Source of the DNA: an uncultured Lachnospiraceae bacterium
GTDB taxonomy: Bacteria > Bacillota > Clostridia > Lachnospirales > Lachnospiraceae
Length of the DNA: 64,000 nucleotides
NCBI GenBank assembly: GCA_910584685.1
Contig: CAJUAO010000003.1
Span: 1 to 64,000 of the forward strand
Reading direction: 5' to 3'
Shown here piece after piece: positions 29,693 to 38,860 of the stretch (the stretch's first letter is position 1; the number at the start of each line of letters is the position of its first letter). The position numbers were made by a program, and so were the translations under genes. Below the pieces are notes generated by a model that worked only from the letters and a program-made list of their open reading frames with translations, made no database searches and was not told the origin of the DNA.

Positions 29693-29745
29693 AAAAAGCG
29701 GCTGCTGCGTCTGTGACAAAAATCACAAACCCAACAGCCACTTTT
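29693..29745 (-). terminator. Terminator of rplJL
   Basis: GTGGCTG and TTGTGA pair with TCACA and CAGCAGCCGC across a short loop, followed by TTTTT. It lies about 35 bp past the rplL stop and closes the rplJL transcript before the accessory island. Confidence 0.85.
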
Positions 29746-29778
29746 ATAAATTTCATAATATATAAGCCTTGCAAAAAA

Positions 29779-30144
29779 CTATTTAATTGTAGCCTTAGCT
29801 CCCTCTGCCTCAAGCTTAGCCTTAAGCTCCTCAGCCTCTGCCTTAGAAACAGCCTCTCTTACTACCTTTGGAGCTGAATCAACTAATGCCTTTGCCTCGC
29901 CAAGACCAAGTCCTGCCGCATCCTTAACAACCTTGATAACCTTAACCTTGTTTGGTCCTACCTCTGTAAGCTCTACGTCAAACTCTGTCTTCTCCTCTGC
30001 TGCTGCCGCGCCTGCTCCTGCTGCTGCAACTACAACGCCTGCTGCTGCAGAAACACCGAATTCCTCCTCGCAAGCCTTTACTAAATCATTTAACTCTAAA
30101 ACTGATAAACCTTTGATTACTTCAATAATTTCCTGAGTTGTCAT
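29779..30144 (-). CDS. rplL: 50S ribosomal protein L7/L12
   Basis: 121 residues. The N-terminal dimerisation part ([21 protein letters not shown]), an Ala/Gly hinge, and the C-terminal factor-binding domain ([20 protein letters not shown]...[20 protein letters not shown]) are complete. It forms the flexible stalk that recruits translation GTPases. GGAGG lies upstream. It follows rplJ in the usual order, but the next gene is not rpoB: a terminator and a 12.5-kb island intervene. Confidence 0.98.
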   Translation of the reverse strand: MTTQEIIEVIKGLSVLELNDLVKACEEEFGVSAAAGVVVAAAGAGAAAAEEKTEFDVELTEVGPNKVKVIKVVKDAAGLGLGEAKALVDSAPKVVREAVSKAEAEELKAKLEAEGAKATIK

Positions 30145-30218
30145 TTTAATTTCCTCCTGATTTTTCTTAATTAAAATATTAGATACACAGCTTTATGGTT
30201 TTATAACCATAGTTTCTG

Positions 30219-30713
30219 CTATGCGTTTGCTTCGTTCTTCTCAGCAATCTGCTTAATAACACGAGCAAAGTTTGTAATAGGTGACTGGATACTTCCAAGA
30301 AGCTTTGAAAGAAGCTCTTCTCTTGAAGGGATAGTAGCTATAACCTTAATGCCATCCTGGTCATAATAAGTACCTTCAACAACGCCTGCTTTAAGCTCAA
30401 GAGCTTCCGCCTCCTTAGAGAAGTTAAAAAGTATTCTTGCAGGAGCTGTAGCATCTTCCTTAGAAACAGCAATAGCTGTAGGTCCTTCAAGGTGCTTTGC
30501 CAGTTCTTCAAACTCTGTGCCCTTAACGGCAAAGTTAATGTATGTGTTCTTATATACCTTATAAGTAACACCGGCTTCTCTTAAGTTTTTACGAAGCTTA
30601 GTGTCCTGCTCTACGGTAAGACCACGATAATCCGCAAGAACTGCTGACTGTGCGCCCTCAAGTAATCCCTTAATCTCGTCAACGATAGGCTGCTTAAGTT
30701 CTACTTTTGCCAT
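30219..30713 (-). CDS. rplJ: 50S ribosomal protein L10
   Basis: 164 residues from the ATG at 30713, set by AAGGAGG and by the conserved start MAKVELKQ. An upstream in-frame extension to 30890 only translates the leader RNA. L10 anchors the L7/L12 stalk on 23S rRNA. Conserved ADYRGLTVEQDTKLR and GPTAIAVSKED segments are seen. It is the first gene of the rplJL operon and binds its own leader for autoregulation in other bacteria. Confidence 0.98.
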   Translation of the reverse strand: MAKVELKQPIVDEIKGLLEGAQSAVLADYRGLTVEQDTKLRKNLREAGVTYKVYKNTYINFAVKGTEFEELAKHLEGPTAIAVSKEDATAPARILFNFSKEAEALELKAGVVEGTYYDQDGIKVIATIPSREELLSKLLGSIQSPITNFARVIKQIAEKNEANA

Positions 30714-30856
30714 GATTTCTGCCTCCTTATATAATATAAAAAGCCGAAAAAAACTCTCTGCACAAGACAGAGAGGGACAAATCAATTTTAAATCAATATG
30801 TTTCCTCGGTAGGCGTTTTCTCCTTACTCGCATTGCGAACCTACTGTCTTCGGCAG
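30714..30856 (-). ncRNA. L10 leader RNA (ribosomal protein leader)
   Basis: The transcript between promoter and rplJ contains the hallmark L10 leader pieces in order: GCCGAAGACAGTAGGT, a GCAATGCGAGTAAGGAG internal segment, and CGCCTACCGAGG pairing back to the first arm. In Bacillus and relatives, L10(L12)4 binds this element and represses the operon. A hairpin with seven T lies downstream of it, before the ribosome binding site. Confidence 0.92.
30747..30774 (-). terminator. Attenuator hairpin of the L10 leader
   Basis: CTCTCTG-N7-CAGAGAG followed by TTTTTTT on the minus strand, between the L10-binding element and the rplJ ribosome binding site. It fits transcription attenuation by L10. Confidence 0.8.
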
Positions 30857-30861
30857 AGAAT

Positions 30862-30890
30862 ATATTATCATACTGATTTTTTATTGTCAA
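30862..30890 (-). promoter_or_regulatory. rplJL promoter
   Basis: TTGACA (30885-30890), 17-bp spacer, TAATAT (30862-30867), directly before the L10 leader. Confidence 0.85.
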
Positions 30891-30957
30891 CTGTTTTTAG
30901 ACATGAAAATTTATGTGAAAATTTTCATATTTTTATTTGAAAAGCATTATTTTTTCA

Positions 30958-31857
30958 TCACAGCTTCTTCAAATAATTTCCGTCTATTCTTACACCTTCG
31001 TTCTGCACAATAAACGCATAAGGGTCATATTTATGAACGACAGCCTTAAGACGGCTTATTTCATATTTTGACAGCATAATATAAAGCATCTGCTCCTTTT
31101 CATTGGTATATGCTCCAACCGCCTGCCACTTAGTTACTCCTCTTCCAAGCTCCTCGAATATCTCCTGCTCCATTGCCTTTGTATCCGCCTTTGTAATTAT
31201 GTTTACCGCCATATTAATATTTTGCGCATGCATCTTGTCCATTGCAATGGAAAAAACGGCCGCGTATATAACAGAATAAATTACTATCTCTATATCGAAC
31301 ATAAAAAGACATGCGCTGTAAAGAAATATATTTACCAGAAGATTAACCTTTCCTACACTGAAATCCTTTTTCCATCTTATAAGAAGAACTCCCACTATAT
31401 CCATGCCGCCGCCTGAGCTTGCCATTCTAAGGGGTATTCCTATGCCTATGCCGGAAAGTATGCCTCCCACCACGCTTGACGCCATCCTGTCATCAATAAT
31501 AATCTCTGACGGAATAACAGACAAAAACACTGTCATTGCCGTAACCGTCACGAGAGTTTTCGCAAGAAATTTTTTTCCCATCTTTTTCATTGCCACAAAA
31601 AAGATAGGTATATTTACTACATAATATATAATACCTGCAATGTCTACATTTCCCACATTCAGATTAAAATAGTCCACAAGTATGGTACGCATAACCTGAC
31701 ATATTCCCATAAGCCCGCCTGTATATAAGCTTACCGGCACAATAAACAAATTGACTCCCACAGCATAAAGCAGCGCTCCAAATATACAGCCCAGCGTTCT
31801 TTCCGTCTCGTACAGAAGCTTTTTACTTTCAATCCTTTTTTGCAAATTACTTTCCAC
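30958..31857 (-). CDS. YitT family membrane protein
   Basis: 299 residues: a cytoplasmic start, about five to six membrane helices (from about 25 to 185, including a GIGIGIPLRMASSGGGMDIVG segment typical of the family) and a C-terminal DUF2179 domain (AVNIITKADTKAMEQEIFEELGRGVTK). The family is widespread in Firmicutes, with no settled substrate. The start is GTG with GGAAGG upstream. It is isolated between the purine operon terminator and the rplJ promoter and has no obvious link to either. Confidence 0.9.
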   Translation of the reverse strand: MESNLQKRIESKKLLYETERTLGCIFGALLYAVGVNLFIVPVSLYTGGLMGICQVMRTILVDYFNLNVGNVDIAGIIYYVVNIPIFFVAMKKMGKKFLAKTLVTVTAMTVFLSVIPSEIIIDDRMASSVVGGILSGIGIGIPLRMASSGGGMDIVGVLLIRWKKDFSVGKVNLLVNIFLYSACLFMFDIEIVIYSVIYAAVFSIAMDKMHAQNINMAVNIITKADTKAMEQEIFEELGRGVTKWQAVGAYTNEKEQMLYIMLSKYEISRLKAVVHKYDPYAFIVQNEGVRIDGNYLKKL

Positions 31858-31931
31858 CGATTTATTCCTTCCTTTTTAATTATTATTCCAAAGCTTATTC
31901 AAATTAAACATAAAAAGCTTTCCTATATGCC

Positions 31932-31980
31932 AAAAAGCAGTAAATGCCTTAAAGTATAAAATCCTTCACGGCATTTACCG
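31932..31980 (-). terminator. Terminator of the purine operon
   Basis: GTAAATGCC pairs with GGCATTTAC across a 21-nt loop, followed by TGCTTTTTGG on the minus strand, about 30 bp after the transformylase stop codon. Confidence 0.75.
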
Positions 31981-32009
31981 CCCTATTATTTAACTTATAT
32001 CCTGCTGTC

Positions 32010-33188
32010 TTAGTGATGGAATAATCTTATTCCTGTAAACGCCATAACCATTCCGTACTTATCAGCGCACTGGATTACTAAATCATCCCTTACCGAGCCT
32101 CCCGGCTGGACAATATATTTTACGCCGCTCTTATGGGCTCTTTCTATATTATCTGCAAACGGGAAGAATGCATCGGAGCCTACCGTTACGTCTGTAAGCC
32201 TGTCAAGCCACGCTCTCTTTTCCTCCCTTGCAAATACGGGAGGCTTAACCTTAAATCTCTTTTCCCACTCACCATCAGCAAGAACATCCATATACTCGTC
32301 GCCAATATATACGTCGATAGTATTGTCTCTGTCTGCCCTTCCAAGTCCGTCAACAAACTGAAGTCCAAGCACCTGTGGAGCCTGTCTTAAAAACCAGTTG
32401 TCTGCCTTGTTTCCTGCCAGCCTTGTACAATGTACTCTTGACTGCTGTCCCGCTCCTATACCGATTGCCTGTCCGCCCTTAACGTAGCATACGGAATTTG
32501 ACTGTGTATACTTAAGGACAATAAGGGAAACCTTCATATCGATAAGAGCCTCGTCGCTGACTTCCTTATTTTTTGTAACTATATTTGAAAGAAGCTCCTC
32601 GTTTATGCAAAGCTCATTCCTTCCCTGCTCAAAGGTTATGCCGAATACCTGCTTTCTCTCTATTTCAGCAGGCTTATAGCTTTCGTCTATCTGGATAATA
32701 TTGTATCCGCCCTTTTTCTTCTGCATAAGAAGCTCCATTGCCTCATCTGTATATCCCGGAGCAATAACGCCGTCGGACACCTCTCTCTTTATAAGCCTTG
32801 CCGTATCGGCGTCGCACACATGGGAAAGGGCAATAAAATCGCCAAAGGACGACATTCTGTCTGCTCCTCTTGCCCTTGCATAGGCGCACGCAAGAGGCGA
32901 AAGCTCTCCTAAGTCATCCACCCAGTAAATTTTTGCAAGGGTGTCGTCTAAAGGAAGTCCTACTGCCGCCCCTGCGGGAGATACATGCTTAAAGGACGCC
33001 GCCGCCGGAAGTCCTGTTGCCTCCTTAAGCTCACACACAAGCTGCCAGCCGTTAAAGGCATCAAGAAAATTAATATATCCCGGTTTACCGTTTAATACCT
33101 TTACGGGAAGCTCGCTTCCATCCTCCATAAAAATGCGCGAAGGCTTCTGATTTGGATTACAGCCGTATTTTAATTGTATTTCGTTCAT
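32010..33188 (-). CDS. purH: AICAR transformylase (PurH transformylase part only)
   Basis: 392 residues matching only the transformylase half of bifunctional PurH. The SFKHVSPAGAAVG segment holds the catalytic Lys-His pair, and the start KYGCNPNQKP is the substrate loop. It formylates AICAR with 10-formyl-tetrahydrofolate to give FAICAR in purine synthesis. GGAGG sits just before the second in-frame ATG (33188), which I take as start. The missing cyclohydrolase step is supplied by the gene immediately upstream, so the two functions are split. Both are under the ZTP riboswitch at 34069-34225, which senses the AICAR-derived ZMP/ZTP. Confidence 0.93.
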   Translation of the reverse strand: MNEIQLKYGCNPNQKPSRIFMEDGSELPVKVLNGKPGYINFLDAFNGWQLVCELKEATGLPAAASFKHVSPAGAAVGLPLDDTLAKIYWVDDLGELSPLACAYARARGADRMSSFGDFIALSHVCDADTARLIKREVSDGVIAPGYTDEAMELLMQKKKGGYNIIQIDESYKPAEIERKQVFGITFEQGRNELCINEELLSNIVTKNKEVSDEALIDMKVSLIVLKYTQSNSVCYVKGGQAIGIGAGQQSRVHCTRLAGNKADNWFLRQAPQVLGLQFVDGLGRADRDNTIDVYIGDEYMDVLADGEWEKRFKVKPPVFAREEKRAWLDRLTDVTVGSDAFFPFADNIERAHKSGVKYIVQPGGSVRDDLVIQCADKYGMVMAFTGIRLFHH

Positions 33189-33230
33189 GTTTTCCTCCAT
33201 TTCCTTACTGCAAAATTTCTGCGTTTGTAA

Positions 33231-33950
33231 CTATGACTGCACATTTTTGTTTATAATGTGCGTCTCATACTTTCCTGTCTCAATATCTATAAATCTTACA
33301 AAAAGCGACACCTTGTTTTCCTCGTTAAGATTATCCCATATCATATTTGCAAAGGTATCTATATCCCCGTCTATATCCACAAGCTTTGGCTCGCCCTCAA
33401 AGCTTGGAAGAGGATTCCCGTCATGCATATACGTATGTATAAATCTTCCCTCTCCTGCCAAAGGATTATCGTAGCTGTATGTATATCTGTTGCAGCAGTC
33501 AGGATTGCCGTTGCAGCTCTTAAGTATGGACATTTGAAAATCAAAGCTGCCGTCTGATATATGCATAACTCCCGATATTCTCGGCGTAAAGTTTGGCACA
33601 TCCGGCTCAAATTCCTTGCTTCTTAAGGCTTCCTCAAAGGAAAGCTGATTATCCATGCCTTCATATATAACGTCTGTCTGGTCTCCGTTTGTAACTATTG
33701 TGTTTCTTCCTAAAACCCTTACAGGCGCATAAATTATAAGACTTGGGTCCTCAAGCTTAGACGGGTCAAACGCCTGCGTTCTTATTCCCTCTCCCTCCTC
33801 TACAAATACCCTGTTTCTGCTGTTCACACTTCTTCCCATAATAAAGTATGCCGTGACCGCTGTCCTTCCGTCCTTACTTCTGCCGATAACAATACCCCTT
33901 CCCGGATATACGTTTGCGCTGAGTTCATCTGCAAGTGATAGCTTATTCAT
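33231..33950 (-). CDS. IMP cyclohydrolase, stand-alone
   Basis: 239 residues of the IMP cyclohydrolase (PurO-like) fold: NVYPGRGIVIGRSKDG near the start and YFIMGRSVNSRNRVF. It closes the ring of FAICAR to IMP, the last step of purine synthesis. The ATG at 33950 follows AAAGAGG; codons farther upstream run into the leader. It precedes the AICAR transformylase by 42 bp. Having the two as separate genes differs from most bacteria, where PurH carries both, and the cyclohydrolase is not the PurH-type MGS domain. Confidence 0.88.
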   Translation of the reverse strand: MNKLSLADELSANVYPGRGIVIGRSKDGRTAVTAYFIMGRSVNSRNRVFVEEGEGIRTQAFDPSKLEDPSLIIYAPVRVLGRNTIVTNGDQTDVIYEGMDNQLSFEEALRSKEFEPDVPNFTPRISGVMHISDGSFDFQMSILKSCNGNPDCCNRYTYSYDNPLAGEGRFIHTYMHDGNPLPSFEGEPKLVDIDGDIDTFANMIWDNLNEENKVSLFVRFIDIETGKYETHIINKNVQS

Positions 33951-34068
33951 CTTTACCTCTTTTCTGTACGGCTTTATGTTCAAAGTTTGCGGATGCCGTA
34001 CGGACACAAACCTGCGGTTGAAAATTTTAAATTTTCAATCCTTCCTCCTTAATGTTTTTCACAATATA

Positions 34069-34225
34069 CAAAAAGCCCCTTACCTGAGCCGCACTAAAAA
34101 CATCTATGCTTATATAATGCGGATACCCAGGCGGTCGGCTTTAAATTTCAAATATGTATAATCCGCTCCCTGTAGGTTGCCCTACCACAGAAATAATATC
34201 TGTTTACCGCCAGTTACGGACCTTT
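34069..34225 (-). ncRNA. ZTP (pfl) riboswitch with terminator
   Basis: On the minus strand, CGTAACTGGCGG begins the first helix; GGTAGGGCAACCTACAGGGAGC follows as CAGGGAGC in the second domain; GCCGACCGCCTGGGTA is the near-invariant 3' block of the pfl motif. The CCTGGGT...CCGCA arm can pair with TGCGGCTCAGG and is followed by GGGGCTTTTTG, forming a terminator that overlaps the ligand-binding part. The motif senses the purine intermediates ZMP/ZTP, so it should switch the downstream IMP cyclohydrolase and transformylase on when AICAR builds up. Confidence 0.9.
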
Positions 34226-34251
34226 CAGGTTTGTACCTTTTTGTTACTATT

Positions 34252-34280
34252 ATGGTACACTTTATTTTACAAAATTTCAA
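34252..34280 (-). promoter_or_regulatory. Promoter of the riboswitch-controlled purine operon
   Basis: TTGAAA (34275-34280), 17-bp spacer, TACCAT (34252-34257) about 30 bp before the riboswitch. The -10 is imperfect. Confidence 0.5.
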
Positions 34281-34325
34281 GAGGATTTTAAAAAATAGTT
34301 AAGGCGTCAATTTTAAAAAATAATC

Positions 34326-34380
34326 AAGGCGTTAAGGGGATATTTTCAGGCTTATCCGAAAACAATCCTTTAACGCCTTA
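34326..34380 (-). terminator. Terminator after the chemoreceptor gene
   Basis: AAGGCGTTAAAGGAT pairs with ATCCCCTTAACGCCTT across a loop, followed by GATTATTTTTT on the minus strand, 25 bp beyond the stop codon. Confidence 0.7.
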
Positions 34381-34405
34381 AAATCAAATAATAATAATAT
34401 TATTA

Positions 34406-36451
34406 TTACAGCTTAAAATGAGCCACCTGCGACTTTAAGCTTTCAGAAAGTACTGTTAATGCATGAATCCTTTCGTTGCATATATCTATATCCTTTGAGA
34501 CTGCTTCCATGGTTGCGCTGGTTTCCTCACAGCTTGCAGCGTTTTCCTCAGATATTGACGATAAGCTTTCTACAATATCGCCTAATGCAGTCTGACGCTG
34601 TTCCATTCTCTCATTGCCCTCATTTATGCTTTTACTTACATCCTCAACAGCCGTAATCTCTTTTTTCAGGCTTTCAAAGCCCTTAATCGTAAGCTTTAGC
34701 TCTTCCTTCTGTTTTTCAAGTATATCGTTTAGCTTTACGGTTTCGCCAATGCTTGCGTCTGAATTTTCCACCAGGTCGTTTATAAGCATCTCAATATCTG
34801 ACGCGCTTTGTGCGCTTCCGTCAGCTAAATTTCTAATCTCGTCAGCAACCACCGCAAAGCCCTTACCTGCCTCTCCTGCTCTTGCAGCCTCTATAGAAGC
34901 GTTTAATGACAAAAGATTAGTCTGTGTAGTTATGTTCTTAATCATATCAAGGGCTTCTCTTATTTTATCACTGGACCTGTTTGTGGCCTGTGTTTTTTCA
35001 GCCACCTCATCTATTCCTTTTACTGTCATTTCCGAAATATCTGTTAAGTCTCTTAAAATACCCGTCATTTCCTCAAATAAATCAGCGGTCTTTGACATAG
35101 CCGAATCCAACTGTATTACGTTTTGAGAATTCTGGCTTACCTCATCTGCAATAGCCTTTACCTCATTTTCCGCCTCCATAGTATCCTGCGCCTGGCCTGT
35201 TGCTCCAAGGGCTATTTCCTCCACCGCCTTATTTGCATTGGAAACTGCATCATATATTTCGGCAAAGCGTTCTGAAAATTCCTGATTGCTGTTATCAAGC
35301 TCCATTGCTTTGTCAGTTATTCCGGAAACTATATCCTTTAAATGATTTTGTAAATATTTTACAGATACGCTTATCTGTCCAAGCTCATCATTTCTTTTTA
35401 CATATTTCTCTATATCATTGTTGGCAGATATATCGCCTTCACCAAGCCTGTTTACCGCATTGTTTATTATGGTTAACGGCTTCATAACCGTAATCAGCAA
35501 TATAAATGTTAATATGGTTATTCCAACTGCTGCTGCGACACAGATAATCAATAAAATTATTTCTATTTTGTTTGAGGCTGCAAATATTTCATCCTTTGAA
35601 TCCTCCATTATAAACGCCCAGCCTTTATCAGCCATATAATAGTATGATGAGATATATTCATCCTTTCCAATCTTATATTCACTGTAGCCGCTTTCATTGT
35701 CAGACTTATCCTTTAACAGCTTTACCATATCCAATATGTAATCTTCCTCTGCAACAGCCGCTATTTTTTCCTTATCTTCATTATAAATGTACTCTCCTGT
35801 TTTAACATTTATAAGATAAAATTTACTGTTTTCCAAGCCGTTTTTTGGAAGCATGTTCAATTCATCAAACATACCTGTGGTAAATATTGCTCCTCCTACA
35901 AAGCCTATAGGCTTTCCGTCATCTCCATAGCATGCCCTGTACATTGATATAACCTGCTGCTTGCTTGCAGGAGATATAATAATACCTGTATTATACACGC
36001 CTTCAGCGCTAAGAAGCGAATCCTGAAGCGACTTTAAGGCCTCATCCTTTCTCATTATCATACCGGGAACAGCCGGATTTGTATGAACAAGAACATGTGA
36101 ATTCCACTCGTCGGCATATATTCCTTCAAGATACTCCCTGTCAGCGCTGAAGATTTCGGTATATTTCTGCGCTGCCGCCACAATCTCCTCATCGTTTGGA
36201 TTCAACAACAGACTCTTTATTTCTCCTGCCCTACTGTATGCCGTAAGAAATTCCTCTGAGGAACGTATATAATCCTCTATAAGCTTTGCTCTGTCTGTGG
36301 ATATTGTCTGCATATTGTCTATCGTTGACTTCTTCATGGTATCCGATACGGAAAAACTGATAAACAAAAACATACATACCATGACTATTACCTGCATAAC
36401 AGCTATATACATTGATACCTTAACACTTATTTTACCCTTTTTCCCATTCAT
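34406..36451 (-). CDS. Methyl-accepting chemotaxis protein
   Basis: 681 residues: helix at about 12-32, a dCache-like extracytoplasmic sensor at about 35-290 ([27 protein letters not shown]), second helix at about 294-318, HAMP at about 320-372 ([22 protein letters not shown]), then the signalling domain with the [29 protein letters not shown] hairpin tip. It is the last gene of an operon starting with an esterase, with only 12 bp separating it from the tandem esterase gene. The link suggests it senses a product or substrate of the esterases (inference). No C-terminal receptor pentapeptide is present. Confidence 0.95.
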   Translation of the reverse strand: MNGKKGKISVKVSMYIAVMQVIVMVCMFLFISFSVSDTMKKSTIDNMQTISTDRAKLIEDYIRSSEEFLTAYSRAGEIKSLLLNPNDEEIVAAAQKYTEIFSADREYLEGIYADEWNSHVLVHTNPAVPGMIMRKDEALKSLQDSLLSAEGVYNTGIIISPASKQQVISMYRACYGDDGKPIGFVGGAIFTTGMFDELNMLPKNGLENSKFYLINVKTGEYIYNEDKEKIAAVAEEDYILDMVKLLKDKSDNESGYSEYKIGKDEYISSYYYMADKGWAFIMEDSKDEIFAASNKIEIILLIICVAAAVGITILTFILLITVMKPLTIINNAVNRLGEGDISANNDIEKYVKRNDELGQISVSVKYLQNHLKDIVSGITDKAMELDNSNQEFSERFAEIYDAVSNANKAVEEIALGATGQAQDTMEAENEVKAIADEVSQNSQNVIQLDSAMSKTADLFEEMTGILRDLTDISEMTVKGIDEVAEKTQATNRSSDKIREALDMIKNITTQTNLLSLNASIEAARAGEAGKGFAVVADEIRNLADGSAQSASDIEMLINDLVENSDASIGETVKLNDILEKQKEELKLTIKGFESLKKEITAVEDVSKSINEGNERMEQRQTALGDIVESLSSISEENAASCEETSATMEAVSKDIDICNERIHALTVLSESLKSQVAHFKL

Positions 36452-36463
36452 ATTTTTATCTCC

Positions 36464-38410
36464 TTATATACTTTGTATATACTCTGCAAACCTTTCTCTT
36501 TCCCTTGTCCACCATGTAAACTCTTTATCCTCCTCTGTTTCTGCAGGAAATATATTATTATCAGAGCTGTCTGCCACACTATATTTTTCACAAATAAAGC
36601 CTTTGGCTTCCTCCAGCCGTTCCTTACGTGAAAGCTGCGACGCCATATATCCCTCCTTATCCTGCCTTAATATGCTTTGAGGGATTATAACTGCTATTGC
36701 CTCCTTACATTTTCCTTCGTATATCATATTATCCATAATATAATTGAATCTTCCCTGATATATCCATGCAGTTTCATCCTCGTTTTTATTATTCTCCAAA
36801 TATATAACAGGATATCCGTCACATGAATCCGTATATTCAGGAGGAGTATATACGTAGCAGTATTTGTATGCATTTTCAAGCCTTGAATACATTATATGCC
36901 TGTGTATGCTTCCGTGAGGAATATCCCTTAAGACGCATTCCGTAAATTCCTTTTGCATAATGTCCAGATAATTTACTGCCCTTCCTCCCAAAAAAGCAAC
37001 GGGCGCCTGTAAATTAACAGTCTCTGTTCCATTTACGTATATATTATAGTAAAAAAAGCCTTCCTCCGGCTTCTCAAATTCAGCCAGAAAATATCCCTTA
37101 TCATCCTTTATCATGTCTACAGTCTGTTTTCCAAATATATGAGCCTTGACCTCCTTTGCATAAGGAGCGCAAAATGCAATTCTTACCCTGCCGTTTTCTA
37201 AAACGCTTCCGCCCGGTAATATATCTATATATACGCCAGCCGGTCTCCCTTCGCTGTCGCATCTGAATTCTACATTTTTATATACCGGGTCAAAGAACAG
37301 GGCGTCCCCTTCCGTCCACTGTTTATATTCCTTTAAGGAGTATTCATTCTGCTTTTTTTGTTCCTCCGGCGTCTCAAAATCCATATGCTCCGCAAACAGT
37401 ACGCTGGCAAAATCCCTTAAGCTTTCGCGCCAAGGAGACCACTCATGAAATCCGTGATAAGAGTGAAATTCCGCCCCTATGCCTGCCGCCTCAAGCTTTT
37501 CCTTATACTCCGGAAGTAATTTGCACAATTCCTTCTCTCCCTTTCCTGATGAAAGGAATATTCTGTTAAATTTCATTTTTTCTTCAATTATTTTTTCAAT
37601 TTCCTGATAGTTTGCGCCGCTGAACAAGCCAATATAGCCAAACATTTCGCTGTGCCTTACGGCAGTGTTAAGCACCTGCGCCGAGCCAAGTGATAAGCCC
37701 CCTAAGGCGCGTCCGTTCTTATTATTTATTGTACGGTATTTACCGTCTATAAACGGTATACACTCCTTTACAAGCTGTGTGTCAAAATCCCCCGGGAAAA
37801 ATACGGCCATTTCACCCTCTTTAAATGCATAACCGCTGTTTACAACCACTATCATCTCACAGCACTTTTTTTCTTCTATTAAATTATCCAGTATGAAATT
37901 CATTTTTCCGTTATTTATCCAGCCGGTTTCATTTTCTCCCACACCGTGCTGTAAATAAAGCACCGGATAACGCCTGCTCTTATTTTCCTCATAGCCCGGC
38001 GGCGTATATACAATGCACTGCTTCATTCTGTTATTTACCTCTGATGGATACATCTCGTAGTTTAAGACTCCGTGAGGCACAGGCTTTATCTTCCAAAATT
38101 CATCCTCCTTAGTTGAAACCTCAAAATAATTTATGGCGCTGAAGCAGCCGTAACAAAAGGCTCCCCGTGGATTTCTTACCATAGCGTCATCAACAAAGTA
38201 ATTAAAATAATGAAAGCCTCTTTGTATTCCCCTTATTTCCTTGGAAAAATACCCGTTTCCCTCTGGCAGAAGCTCTGTTTTTTCTCTCTGCATGCTTCCC
38301 GATATGCCCTCTACCTGTACCTTTTTTGCATTAGGAGCATAAAAAGAAATCTTAACATTATCATCATTTACAGTTATCTGCTCTCTGTCCATATTTTCCT
38401 TTTCACTCAT
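36464..38410 (-). CDS. Tandem esterase with inactive second half
   Basis: 648 residues of two E-set plus esterase (PF00756, ferulic-acid-esterase type) units. Unit one: E-set about 18-98, alpha/beta hydrolase about 113-340 with nucleophile Ser240 in GGLSLG, His322 in GFHEW and oxyanion region LQHGVGENETGW. Unit two: E-set about 405-485, then only the first part of the hydrolase (498-580), where the oxyanion HG has become EN (LENNKNEDETAW) and both nucleophile and His are missing. There is no signal peptide. It overlaps the MarR gene by 4 bp. The substrate is probably an acylated carbohydrate; the second unit may bind ligand. Confidence 0.8.
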   Translation of the reverse strand: MSEKENMDREQITVNDDNVKISFYAPNAKKVQVEGISGSMQREKTELLPEGNGYFSKEIRGIQRGFHYFNYFVDDAMVRNPRGAFCYGCFSAINYFEVSTKEDEFWKIKPVPHGVLNYEMYPSEVNNRMKQCIVYTPPGYEENKSRRYPVLYLQHGVGENETGWINNGKMNFILDNLIEEKKCCEMIVVVNSGYAFKEGEMAVFFPGDFDTQLVKECIPFIDGKYRTINNKNGRALGGLSLGSAQVLNTAVRHSEMFGYIGLFSGANYQEIEKIIEEKMKFNRIFLSSGKGEKELCKLLPEYKEKLEAAGIGAEFHSYHGFHEWSPWRESLRDFASVLFAEHMDFETPEEQKKQNEYSLKEYKQWTEGDALFFDPVYKNVEFRCDSEGRPAGVYIDILPGGSVLENGRVRIAFCAPYAKEVKAHIFGKQTVDMIKDDKGYFLAEFEKPEEGFFYYNIYVNGTETVNLQAPVAFLGGRAVNYLDIMQKEFTECVLRDIPHGSIHRHIMYSRLENAYKYCYVYTPPEYTDSCDGYPVIYLENNKNEDETAWIYQGRFNYIMDNMIYEGKCKEAIAVIIPQSILRQDKEGYMASQLSRKERLEEAKGFICEKYSVADSSDNNIFPAETEEDKEFTWWTRERERFAEYIQSI

Positions 38411-38847
38411 ACATTCTTCTCCAATCCCTCTAAATTTTTCACTATTCTTGAAAATAACTCTAAAAACTGCTCCTTTTCCCCGTCGGAAAAACCTCTAAAG
38501 CTGTCTTCTTCTAGTTTTCCAACTATTCCGTTTACCTTATGAGCCAGCTTCCTTCCCTTTTCAGTAAAAAAAATCCTGTAGGCGCGCTTGCCTCCTGATA
38601 CTAAATCCTTTCTTTTTTCAATCAAATCATCTCTTTCCATGTTTTGAAGCAATGAAGTCATGGTAGCGGCCTTAACATGGCACTTCTCCGCCAGCTCTTT
38701 CTGAAGACAGCCTTCCATAGACAGCAATATGGATAAAACCTTTGGCTGTCCCTCTGACAGATTAAGCTTTTGAAACTGTTTTCTGCTTTTGTCGCGATGA
38801 AGCGCCGACGCCGTAATTAACAAAACATGTAAATACTTATTATTCAT
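38407..38847 (-). CDS. MarR family transcriptional regulator
   Basis: 146 residues with the MarR winged helix: LSEGQPKVLSILLSMEGCLQKELAEKCHVKAATMTSLLQNMERDDLIEK and the basic wing SGGKRAYRIFFT. It lies between two esterase genes (13 bp and -4 bp gaps), and the operon promoter has a 16-bp palindrome just after its -10. Autorepression relieved by a phenolic or other small ligand is likely, as in MarR systems for hydroxycinnamate esters; the ligand is not shown. Confidence 0.9.
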   Translation of the reverse strand: MNNKYLHVLLITASALHRDKSRKQFQKLNLSEGQPKVLSILLSMEGCLQKELAEKCHVKAATMTSLLQNMERDDLIEKRKDLVSGGKRAYRIFFTEKGRKLAHKVNGIVGKLEEDSFRGFSDGEKEQFLELFSRIVKNLEGLEKNV

Positions 38848-38860
38848 TTATTCGCCCTTC

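Noticed and set aside
34614..35126. Plus-strand 170-codon open frame opposite the chemoreceptor signalling domain
   Set aside because: A shadow of the coding strand's codon bias; composition is Ser/Phe-rich without a motif.
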